Below the pieces are notes generated by a model. That model saw only the letters and a list, made by a program, of their open reading frames with translations, ran no database searches and was not told the origin of the DNA. A stretch of 64,000 nt of DNA from Archangium primigenium (GTDB lineage Bacteria > Myxococcota > Myxococcia > Myxococcales > Myxococcaceae), in contig NZ_JADWYI010000001.1 of assembly GCF_016904885.1 (NCBI RefSeq), positions 248,001 to 312,000 of the forward strand, given 5' to 3'. The translations under genes and the position numbers were made by a program. Position 1 is the first letter of the stretch; the number at the start of each line of letters is the position of its first letter. Positions 19,976-27,768 of the stretch are shown one piece after another.

Positions 19976-21511
19976 TCACAGGTCGGACGCGCGGAGCGCG
20001 ACATCGTGGGCGATCACGGCCTGACGCAGATTCGCGGCGGTCAGGTACTTCTCGATGTCCTTGAGAAGATTCTCGGAGACACCGCTCCGCCGCAGGCTGA
20101 CGATGTTCGAGCGCACCATGTTCGGCAGGGTCGTGTTGAGGTAGCCGCGCGCGCTGCCGAACTGGCGCCGCAGGGCCACACAGCCCGAATCCATCCAGGG
20201 CGTGGCGTTGAGGCACACGGGCTCGAGTTGGAGGATGCTCTCGAAGTCGACGTGCTTCTGGGCCAGGAAGAAGAGCTTGAGCTTGGAGCTGCGGGGCGGC
20301 AGCTTCCAGAGCGCCTGCGTGCGGGCGTTCGCTTCCGCGAGGAAGTCCTCGGAGGCCTTCAAGGTCGCCGCGTTCGCCAACGACTGGCGCGTGGTCTCGT
20401 CCGACTGCGAGACCACGAGCGCCTCCCGGCGCAGCCGGAGCCCCTCGAGTAGCTTCTTCACGGCGGCCGCGACCCGGGCATACCGCGCATCCGTGTAGCC
20501 GCCCATGGACTGGAGAACCTCCGCGGAGTGCCGGGTCAGGTCGGGCCGGGAAAGGGTGTGCTGCGTCAGGAACTCAGCGTGCTCGACGAGCCGCGGCAGG
20601 TGCGTCTCCTCGATGGAGGCGAGCTGCTGGATGAGCCGCCGGGCGTGGAGCTGCACGTCCTGGGGCCGGGCGCTCTCCTCGCGGGCGAGCGCCACGAGCT
20701 CCAGTTGCAATGGCCCGATGCCATTGAGGTCCGCGGCGGACGCACGCTGGGCGAGGTCCTGGAGCCGCGCGATGACGGCGGCCTCTTGCGCGCGGTAGGC
20801 GAGGAAGTCCGTCAGGGTCGTGGAGAACTCCGGCTGGAGCGCGTCCACCGCGCTCTTGTACGCCGTGAAGTCACGCTGGAAGGCCGCGAGTCGCTCGCGC
20901 TGGGACGCCGCCTCGGCGCTGGCGGCGCCCTTGTCCGCCGTGGCACGCGCCTTGAGCGGATCCGCCACGTGCTGGCGGGCATCCCGCAGCGTCTTGGTCT
21001 TGTCCTCCAGGCTGCGCTCGGAGGGCCCGACGATGTCCTTGGCGATCTGCTCGAGCCGCAGCAGGCTGTTCTCATAGACGGGCATGGAGGCATTGGTCGT
21101 CAGCCGGAAGTGGCGCTGGATGGAGTTGGCGCCCTGCAGCCAGAGGACGGGATCGGACCCCGTGCCCCCCTCGGCGTAGACACGCGCCACCGTGTTCATG
21201 CACTCGGCCTTCCCCGTGGGATTGCCACCGAACAGCAGTTCGCATGCGCCCGGCCGGGCCTCCTCGAGTTCCTGGAGCACCACGCCGGGATCCGTCCCCC
21301 TGGACTTGCAGATGCTCTTGCCCGAGCCGCCCCAGACCCGGAAGTCGGCGCAGATCTCCCCCACGAGGCCCAGCGGTCGAGCCTGGGTGGCGGGCGTCCC
21401 GCCCAGCGCCTCCGACGCCGGGGGCACCTCGTCCTGGCCACACGCGGGTCCCCAGGCCAGCAACAGCATGCCCAGCACGACCGTCCTCGTTCCTCGCTCA
21501 CACGAAATCAC
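19976..21511 (-). CDS. Helical lipoprotein, unknown function
   Basis: 511 residues. GTG start chosen for the GGAG seven bases upstream; it gives a lipoprotein signal (VVLGMLLLAWGPACGQDE, lipobox GPAC). The mature protein is largely alpha-helical and coiled coil (SEAASQRERLAAFQRDFTAYKSAV, ARRLIQQLASIEE), with four or five cysteines likely disulphide-bonded. No family recognised. It is third of four exported genes on this strand, between the secreted 265-residue protein and the pre-toxin-like protein, so it may act with them at the envelope. Confidence 0.75.
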   Translation of the reverse strand: MISCERGTRTVVLGMLLLAWGPACGQDEVPPASEALGGTPATQARPLGLVGEICADFRVWGGSGKSICKSRGTDPGVVLQELEEARPGACELLFGGNPTGKAECMNTVARVYAEGGTGSDPVLWLQGANSIQRHFRLTTNASMPVYENSLLRLEQIAKDIVGPSERSLEDKTKTLRDARQHVADPLKARATADKGAASAEAASQRERLAAFQRDFTAYKSAVDALQPEFSTTLTDFLAYRAQEAAVIARLQDLAQRASAADLNGIGPLQLELVALAREESARPQDVQLHARRLIQQLASIEETHLPRLVEHAEFLTQHTLSRPDLTRHSAEVLQSMGGYTDARYARVAAAVKKLLEGLRLRREALVVSQSDETTRQSLANAATLKASEDFLAEANARTQALWKLPPRSSKLKLFFLAQKHVDFESILQLEPVCLNATPWMDSGCVALRRQFGSARGYLNTTLPNMVRSNIVSLRRSGVSENLLKDIEKYLTAANLRQAVIAHDVALRASDL

Positions 21512-21590
21512 GCGATTGCTCCAGCATTGGCGATGTTTGGAAAGACGCCGCGAAGCAGGCACACGGCCCGGCTCCGCGCGAGCCCCGGCC

Positions 21591-22388
21591 TCACAGGCAC
21601 TGGGCGTTGTTGAAGAAGTCCGGGTAGCACTCCGCGCCGAACATCCGGACCTTCCACAGCATGTATTTGTTCGCGTTACTCGGATGGGCCTTGACCCGAA
21701 CCTCGAAGCGCACATTTTGATAGGGCGCGATGGTCGCCTCGATTTCATGCATCTGACGTATGTTGGTGATGTGGATGACGGAGGAAGTGGCCACATCGCG
21801 CCAGTCCGTCGGCGTCTGCACCTGGAGCGCGACAACGACCTGCCCCTGAGCTGGATCGGGAAGATCCGGCTGATTGGGGATGATCATCTCGACGGACCCC
21901 CGGACCAGACCCGGGTCCACATTCTCGTAGTAGCCCATCACCTGGGCGATGGGGACGTAGCTCGTGCCCGGGTCCACGATGGTCACGATGCGCCCGTGAT
22001 AGAAGTCGTGGGCATCGTACCAACTGTCTTTGATCGCATTGAACACGACGTTGCCACCGCCCCAGTTCATATCGGCCCGGTAGTCGCCTGAGATCGGCCA
22101 GATGTGCCCATCTCCGTAGCCGACTGGCATGAGCATCCAGCCCGGCGGCAACATGTCCATCCGAAGCAGGGGAAGGTTGATCTCGTATCCATGGAGGATG
22201 GGAACGCTCGGCGGATCCGGACTCTCGGGAGGCTCACACCACGGGCACTGCATCGGCGCGTACTCGGCGTCGCGCACGTCCGTGGAGGATTCGGCGTCCC
22301 CTGACAAGGACTGCGCGGAGGCTGGCAGCCCCCCCAGCATGCAAAGCAGGAACAACGGACGGAGGAGGAGGTTCAGGGTCTTGTGCAT
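21591..22388 (-). CDS. Secreted protein of unknown function
   Basis: 265 residues with a clean signal peptide (LLLRPLFLLCMLGGLPASAQS). Contains a CPWC pair near residue 48 and a beta-rich body with many aromatics (YGDGHIWPISGDYRADMNW, DSWYDAHDFYHGRIVTIVDPG), ending CYPDFFNNAQCL. The repeated mention of polar loops and a binding-like beta sandwich suggests a ligand- or carbohydrate-binding fold, but nothing is recognised. It is followed by the lipoprotein at 21511 after about 80 bases. Confidence 0.7.
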   Translation of the reverse strand: MHKTLNLLLRPLFLLCMLGGLPASAQSLSGDAESSTDVRDAEYAPMQCPWCEPPESPDPPSVPILHGYEINLPLLRMDMLPPGWMLMPVGYGDGHIWPISGDYRADMNWGGGNVVFNAIKDSWYDAHDFYHGRIVTIVDPGTSYVPIAQVMGYYENVDPGLVRGSVEMIIPNQPDLPDPAQGQVVVALQVQTPTDWRDVATSSVIHITNIRQMHEIEATIAPYQNVRFEVRVKAHPSNANKYMLWKVRMFGAECYPDFFNNAQCL

Positions 22389-22428
22389 GGCGTTGCGCTC
22401 GTTTTGAAGTGGCGTGAACGAACAGGAT

Positions 22429-23436
22429 TCAAGGAAGGGGAATCCAGGCGGAGAGCTGCTGCCTGGCCAAGAGCAGGTGGTCCTGGGCCTCCTTGACCAG
22501 CGCCGAGGCCACCAGCAGCTGGGCCTGGTACTGGGCGAGGACTTCCGGCGTGGTCCGCAGGGACAGCTTCGCGATGATGTCTCTTGCGGTGCCGCCGCCG
22601 GGCGACGCGCCGATGTACTCCTCCAACGTCATGGGCGTTCCGTCCGGACGCAGGTAGTTGGAGTTGTCTCCGAGCACGCCCAGAGCGAAGTACAGGTTGG
22701 CGAGGCCAATCTTCTCCGTGTCGTTCAGCGCTCCCGAACAGTCCTGGATGGTGGGATCGCACTCACACGGCAGCGTCGCCTTGAAGACGGTGTCGCCGGA
22801 CTCCTTCGCCTGCTCGCGCAGGAAGAGCATCATCTCGTTGTTCAGCTCGGTGAGCAGGCTGTTGCTCAGCGTGCGCATGAAGCTGAAGGCGGAGCTGTAC
22901 TCGACGAGGTTGGAGAGGGCATCGCGGTGGGCCACCTTCGTGGCCAGGTCCGCCTGGAGCCTGCTCAGGATGGCGCTCGCCTGCGCGGCGGAGTCCACGT
23001 CGACCTGGTTCCACTGGATGTTCAGCGAGATGCGGCAGGAGTCGGCGAAGGACGCATAGGGCGTCCAAGAGGAGGAGTCCTTGAGCTCGATCCGCGTCAG
23101 GAGCCGCTGGTTGGCGCCTCGGACGACGGTCTGGGCCTCGGAGATGTAGATGTAGCGTGTGCTGGAGTTCCCCTCGGGCGTCAGGGTCACTTCCAGGGGA
23201 TAGCGCGTGGAGCAATTCCCAGACACCACCCGCTGGAAGACCGTGCGCAGGGGCACCGCGGTCTTGAAATCAGTCCCCTCAAGCAGCCGGGTCGCGACGG
23301 TGCAGTGGGCGAGGCGCCCCCCACCCGGGACACAGGTGGCCGGAGAGATGAGATCCACGGAGACGGTCTCCGCCAGGGAGGAACCACTCCAGAGCGACGC
23401 GACGAGCAAGGAGCCAAGCAGTCTGTGTTTGATCAT
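22429..23436 (-). CDS. Secreted protein, first gene of the exported cluster
   Basis: 335 residues with a signal peptide (LLGSLLVASLWSGSSLAE). N-terminal beta region with cysteines (ATCVPGG, AHCTV, GNCSTRYPLEVTL); a central helical part (AILSRLQADLATKVAHRDALSNL) with PCECDPTIQDCSG; a helical C-terminus. The Met at 23436 directly precedes the signal; the longer open frame has no support. No family recognised. The 40-base gap to the next gene implies a shared transcript. Upstream is a 340-base non-coding stretch with a hairpin. Confidence 0.72.
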   Translation of the reverse strand: MIKHRLLGSLLVASLWSGSSLAETVSVDLISPATCVPGGGRLAHCTVATRLLEGTDFKTAVPLRTVFQRVVSGNCSTRYPLEVTLTPEGNSSTRYIYISEAQTVVRGANQRLLTRIELKDSSSWTPYASFADSCRISLNIQWNQVDVDSAAQASAILSRLQADLATKVAHRDALSNLVEYSSAFSFMRTLSNSLLTELNNEMMLFLREQAKESGDTVFKATLPCECDPTIQDCSGALNDTEKIGLANLYFALGVLGDNSNYLRPDGTPMTLEEYIGASPGGGTARDIIAKLSLRTTPEVLAQYQAQLLVASALVKEAQDHLLLARQQLSAWIPLP

Positions 23437-23775
23437 GATGGAGGACGGATGGGTTTCGAGAAGCCAGCCAGACGGAGGATGCACGGGTGCCCCGGGCGCA
23501 AGCGCCCGCCAACGTCCGCCAGACCTCCGGCGGGCATTGTGATGACCAGGATGAAGTTGGATTCCCCCTAAGGGACACCCGCGCGACGAGACGTCCGCGA
23601 AGTGGATGGCCTTGTACAGGCCCCCCCACCCCGCGGCTTCCATTTAAGCGCCAAAGACTTATCTCTCATGGCGTGAGAGCAACGCCATGTCTGGCTTTCA
23701 CTTTCTTGGAAACGAGACGCGCGGGGAGAGCCAGAGGCGTCCTCACTCGATGGCATCCCCGGGCGTCCGAGCGCC
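23437..23775. other. Non-coding upstream region of the exported-protein cluster
   Basis: 339 bases without a supported gene. It lies between the stop of the 23776 gene and the start at 23436, so it should hold the cluster's promoter. The part 23640-23730 is AT-richer than average. A perfect 7-bp-arm inverted repeat at 23668-23688 (ATGGCGT...ACGCCAT) has no T-run and is more likely an operator than a terminator. Confidence 0.5.
23668..23688. repeat. Inverted repeat upstream of the exported cluster
   Basis: ATGGCGT and ACGCCAT arms with a seven-base loop, about 230 bases before the first start codon of the cluster. Possible regulator site; function not known. Confidence 0.4.
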
Positions 23776-25197
23776 TCACAGCTTGTAGAGACCCACGCCC
23801 ACCCAGGGCAGCGGGAAGGGGTGGCCCCCGCCACCGGACTCCGTGGTCGGCAGAATGGTCCAGAGCGCCGCCAGGTCCAGCCGCACGCGCAGCCGGTCCG
23901 CCGCCAGCGGGCCCCGGGGCTCCGAGCCGCCCAGGAGCCAGCGCACGCCCGTGGTGAGCACGGACTGCTCGAAGGGCGCGCGGGGGAGGAACTCGGCCGC
24001 CAGCTCGCTGTGGGGCCCGAGCACGTACTGGGCCCCGATGAAGCCCTGCACGGAGGTGGGCAGACGCTCCAGCGGCGTGCCCGCGACCACGCCCCCGTTC
24101 ACGTCGTCCACGCTGCCCGCGCCGCCCGCGACCACCGCCGCTCCCTGGGGAATGAGGTGGTGGTTGTCCAGCACGTACGCGCCCGCGGTGAGCTGGAAGT
24201 CCCCGAAGTGCTTGGCCGCCGTGAGGGTGAAGAGGTTGAACTGGAGGTTGGCGCCCCCCGCCCCCGCCGCTCCGCCCGCCGCGACCCCATTGCCCAGCAG
24301 CACCACGCCGCCGCCGCCAATCGCTCCCGCGAAGACGTTGAGGAAGTCATAGGAGAGCGCCAGGCCCGGCACGTAGCGCGACTCCTCCAGCACCTTCACC
24401 TTGAGGCCCAGGTCGAACGTGCCCAGCACGCCCAGCCCCGCCGCGCCCGCGCCGCCCACCGCGTGGATCGCGAAGAGTGGCACGCCGCCCGCCGCCGGAA
24501 TGGGCAGCGCCCCGCCCCACATGTCCAACTGCACGCGCCGGCTCAGGCCCACGCCCAGGCGGAAGAGCAAGAGCTCGTCGTTGCTCAGCACCACCTCGCC
24601 GGGCTCCAGCGTGAGCGCCGTGGGCGTGAGGAACAGCCGCTCGTCGGCCGCCCGCCGGTTGACGAACTCGTCGCGCCGCCGCGCCATCCGCTGGCCCAGC
24701 GCCTCGCCCGCCTCGCGTCCCGCGCGCGCCGCCAGCGCCTCCGGCGTCCCCGCCGACTCCCACCGCACGAGCCCCAGCGCCTTGCCGTCCTCGGGCGCCA
24801 GCAGCACGCCCTCCAGCGCCAGCCGCCCGCTCGACTTCTCGAACGCGGTGAGCCCGAACGCCGTGCGCGCCTGGACGGCCACCCGATCGGCGTCGGTGGT
24901 GGGCGCGGCCTCGGGCGCGAGCGCCTCCAGCACCCGCAGTTCCACGCGCAGCGGCGCGCCCTGGGCCTCCACCGGCCGCCGGGCCCGCGCCTCCACCCCG
25001 CCCTGGAAGGCGCGCTGGAGCGGCTCGGCGAGCGCCGGGGGGACGTCGCCCGTCACCTGGACGTCCACGCCCCGCGCGTCGTCATAGGGCCCCAGCGCGT
25101 CCACCTTCACCTGGCGCACGGAGCCCAGGGCACAGCCCGTGAGCGGCAAGGCGAGTCCCACCGCGAGCCACCGCCGCTTCGTCTTCCGAGTCGTCAC
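23776..25197 (-). CDS. Outer-membrane lipoprotein, probable beta-barrel
   Basis: 473 residues. GTG start gives a twin-basic lipoprotein signal (RKTKRRWLAVGLALPLTGC). Residues 30-200 form a mixed alpha/beta periplasmic part. From ~205 on there are alternating hydrophobic strands (LTLEPGEVVLSNDELLLFRLGVGLSRRVQL, SELAAEFLPRAPFEQSVLTTGVRWLLG) typical of a barrel, with a Gly/Ala-rich loop around 300. It ends in aromatic VGVGLYKL. No named family. It lies 63 bases downstream of the Vgb gene on the same strand, probably co-transcribed. Confidence 0.72.
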   Translation of the reverse strand: MTTRKTKRRWLAVGLALPLTGCALGSVRQVKVDALGPYDDARGVDVQVTGDVPPALAEPLQRAFQGGVEARARRPVEAQGAPLRVELRVLEALAPEAAPTTDADRVAVQARTAFGLTAFEKSSGRLALEGVLLAPEDGKALGLVRWESAGTPEALAARAGREAGEALGQRMARRRDEFVNRRAADERLFLTPTALTLEPGEVVLSNDELLLFRLGVGLSRRVQLDMWGGALPIPAAGGVPLFAIHAVGGAGAAGLGVLGTFDLGLKVKVLEESRYVPGLALSYDFLNVFAGAIGGGGVVLLGNGVAAGGAAGAGGANLQFNLFTLTAAKHFGDFQLTAGAYVLDNHHLIPQGAAVVAGGAGSVDDVNGGVVAGTPLERLPTSVQGFIGAQYVLGPHSELAAEFLPRAPFEQSVLTTGVRWLLGGSEPRGPLAADRLRVRLDLAALWTILPTTESGGGGHPFPLPWVGVGLYKL

Positions 25198-25260
25198 TGC
25201 CAGGCCCCCTTCCGCGCACCGGCGGAGAAAAAGGGCCGCATCCTGCTTCAAGGCGCCGCC

Positions 25261-26154
25261 TCAAGGCGAGAGGCGCACGACGCGCCCCACCTCCAGCGCG
25301 GCCCACACCGCCCCGTCCGGCCCGAGGCACAGGCCATGAGGCTCCGAGGCGGGCGTCGGCAGGGCATGCGTGTGGACCCGTCCCGATGGGGAAATATGCC
25401 CCAGGCGGCCCGTCCCCCACTCCGTGAACCAGCACCCCCCCGAGGGCGCCGCGACGATGGCGTGGGGCCGCGCGGCCCGGTCCGGCAGGGGGAACTCGTG
25501 AATCCGCCCCTCGAGGGTGATGCGGCCGACCTGGCCCGCGCCAATCTCCACGAACCACAGGGCGCCGTCCGCGCCCGCCGTGAGCCCCACGGGCGCCGCG
25601 TTCGGCGTGGGCAGGGGATAGAGGGTGAAGGCCCCCGCCACGCTCAGCCGGCCGATGGCGTTCGCCTGGTTCAGGGTGAACCACAAGGCACCATCCGCTC
25701 CCGGGGCGATCATCGAGGCGAAGGCGCCCGTCGTGGGCAGCGGGAACTCGGTGAGGTCGCCCGCCGGGGTGATGCGGCCGATGCGGTCCGCGTTCATCTC
25801 CGTGAACCACAGGGCGCCATCCGGACCCGGTGTGATGCCGAAGGGCCCGGCGCCCGGCGTGGGCACGGGGAAGAAGGCGCGCTGGCCGTCCGGCGTGAGC
25901 CGCCCAATGCGATGGCCCCGGGACTCGGTGAACCAGAGCGCGCCGTCCGGACCGGGGGTGATGAGCGCGGGCCCGCCCTGGGGCGCCCCGAGGTCATGGC
26001 GCGTCACCTGGCCGTCCACGGTCAGCCGCACCACCGCGCCCGCGTGGACCAGGGTGAGCCACAAGGCCCCCTCCGGACCGGAGGTGATGCCATACGGGCC
26101 CTCGCCGGGAGCGGCCACCGGGAACTCGCGCAACGACGGGACGGGAGGCGTCAT
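25261..26154 (-). CDS. Virginiamycin B lyase homologue (Vgb-like propeller)
   Basis: 297 residues built of seven blades of the form GITPGPDGALWFTE...RIGRITP. Vgb linearises streptogramin B antibiotics. Motifs resembling its active site, RPHAI followed by CWFTEWG, are present near residues 232-255, but the last blade has WAALEVG where a WFTE would be expected. It may be a streptogramin lyase or merely a propeller of the same fold; myxobacteria often carry such genes. No signal peptide is visible from this start (MTPPVPSLREFP). Confidence 0.8.
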   Translation of the reverse strand: MTPPVPSLREFPVAAPGEGPYGITSGPEGALWLTLVHAGAVVRLTVDGQVTRHDLGAPQGGPALITPGPDGALWFTESRGHRIGRLTPDGQRAFFPVPTPGAGPFGITPGPDGALWFTEMNADRIGRITPAGDLTEFPLPTTGAFASMIAPGADGALWFTLNQANAIGRLSVAGAFTLYPLPTPNAAPVGLTAGADGALWFVEIGAGQVGRITLEGRIHEFPLPDRAARPHAIVAAPSGGCWFTEWGTGRLGHISPSGRVHTHALPTPASEPHGLCLGPDGAVWAALEVGRVVRLSP

Positions 26155-26316
26155 GCCCCCGGACGTTAGGGCCGGGAAATCCACGGGGCCCTCTCAATTT
26201 CCTGAGGGGACGGGCCGCCCGCCCGGCCGTGTCCGGAAGGCGATGCCCAGGCGGACGGCGCTGGTCCGGCGCTTGCTCGGGGCTCCCCGCACCTCGAAGG
26301 ACGACAGGACGGCGAC

Positions 26317-26679
26317 ATGCGGATGCGAAGCTGGCTGGTGATGGGACTGATGGCGTGGAGCGTGGCGGGCTGCGGCGACACGGAGGACACGACGAAGACG
26401 GGACGGCTCCAGTTGAGGACGGGCAAGAACGTGGCGGAGGCGCCCGCGTGCACCCTGGAGGGCCCCGCGTGCGCCGCGGGCACCCAGTGCATGTCCTTCA
26501 TGCTGGACGGCAAGCGCGAGCAGCGCTGTCTGGGCACGGAGGTGTGCACCGACTGGCTGCGCTGCTCGGGCGGCACCCAGTGCGTCATCCTGGAGTCCTA
26601 CCCCGCCCAGGTGGCGTGCTCGGGCACCTGCACGGGCTCGGACTGTGACACGGCCGTGTCCAGCCCCGCGACGCCCTGA
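26317..26679 (+). CDS. Small cysteine-rich lipoprotein
   Basis: 120 residues. Lipoprotein signal MRMRSWLVMGLMAWSVAGC. The mature part has nine cysteines arranged in short loops (ACTLEGPACAAGTQCMSF, CTDWLRCSGGTQC, CSGTCTGSDC), so it is probably disulphide-stabilised outside the inner membrane. AGGA lies eight bases before the ATG. It is an isolated gene convergent with cheB. Function unknown. Confidence 0.75.
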   Translation: MRMRSWLVMGLMAWSVAGCGDTEDTTKTGRLQLRTGKNVAEAPACTLEGPACAAGTQCMSFMLDGKREQRCLGTEVCTDWLRCSGGTQCVILESYPAQVACSGTCTGSDCDTAVSSPATP

Positions 26680-26694
26680 GACCCGAGGGGCCGC

Positions 26695-27768
26695 TCAGCC
26701 CTTCATGGCCTGCCGGGCGAGCGACGCCACCAGCGCGCCCATGCCCGCGGGCGTGAGCGACTGGCGCGCGGCGCCCAGGGCCCGGGCCGCGCCCGGCATG
26801 CCATCCACCACGCAGGTGGAGCCCTCCTGCGCCACGGTGAGGGCGCCCGCCTGGCGCATGGCGAGCAGACCCTGGGCGCCATCCACGCCCATGCCCGTGA
26901 GCAACAGGCCCACCGCGCGCGGCCCGTAGAAGCTCGCCACGCTCTCGAAGAGCACGTTCACCGAGGGCACCGCCACGCCCTTGGCGGGCTGGGTGCGCAA
27001 GCGGCCCCCCCGCACGAGCAGGTCGCGATCCGCCGGGGACACGTACACGCTCCCCGCATCCAGCCAGTCCCCGGCCCGCGCCACCACCACCGAGTGCCCC
27101 GTGCCACACAGCCACTGGGCGAAGCCCGGCTCGAAGCCGTGCACGATGTGCTGCGCCACCACCACCGGAAAGGGCGCGGGCGCGGGCAGCGCGCGCAAGA
27201 GCTCGTACACCAGCGGCGGCGCGCCCGTGGAGCCCCCGATGGCCAGCAGCGAGCACGGCGGGGACTCGGCGGGCGCGGGCACGGGCGTGGCGGGCGTGGC
27301 CAGCGGGGTGACCGAGGGCAGGGCGGTCAGCGAGGGGGTGCGGATGGACGTGCGCCGCCGACTGGTGACCCGCGCGTGGGCCATGGTGCGCACCGTGCGC
27401 AGCAGCCGCTCGCGGAACTCGCGCACCGCCTCCACGCCCCCGGCCGTGGGCTTGGCCAGCACGTCCACCGCGCCCGCGCTCAACGACTCGAAGGTCCGGT
27501 CCCGGCCGCGCGTGCCCAGCTGGCCGCTGAGCACGACGATGGGACAGGGCGCGGTGGCCATGATGGCGGCGATGGCCTCCTCGCCCCCCATGCCGCCGGG
27601 GAGCACCAGGTCCATCAGCACGAGGTGAGGCTTCCAGCGCTGCACGGCGAGCACCGCGTCGTGGCCGTTGTCCACGGGCGGCAGCAGCTCGATGTCCGGC
27701 TCCTTGCGCAATATCTGTTCGAGAAACGCGACGACGGAGCGCGAGTCCTCAACCAACAGCAGCTTCAA
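26695..27768 (-). CDS. cheB: CheB-type chemoreceptor methylesterase/response regulator
   Basis: 357 residues. Receiver domain (MKLLLVEDSR..., phospho-acceptor Asp53 in LVLMDLVLP), a linker with Thr/Pro repeats (~135-165), then the esterase domain. The esterase shows the nucleophile in AIGGSTGAP, the His in VAQHIVHGF and the Asp in GMGVDGAQG. It removes methyl groups from (or deamidates) the receptor. Its ATG overlaps the end of cheA by 20 bases. No CheR methyltransferase is in this cluster, which is unusual for a CheB-containing set. Confidence 0.93.
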   Translation of the reverse strand: MKLLLVEDSRSVVAFLEQILRKEPDIELLPPVDNGHDAVLAVQRWKPHLVLMDLVLPGGMGGEEAIAAIMATAPCPIVVLSGQLGTRGRDRTFESLSAGAVDVLAKPTAGGVEAVREFRERLLRTVRTMAHARVTSRRRTSIRTPSLTALPSVTPLATPATPVPAPAESPPCSLLAIGGSTGAPPLVYELLRALPAPAPFPVVVAQHIVHGFEPGFAQWLCGTGHSVVVARAGDWLDAGSVYVSPADRDLLVRGGRLRTQPAKGVAVPSVNVLFESVASFYGPRAVGLLLTGMGVDGAQGLLAMRQAGALTVAQEGSTCVVDGMPGAARALGAARQSLTPAGMGALVASLARQAMKG

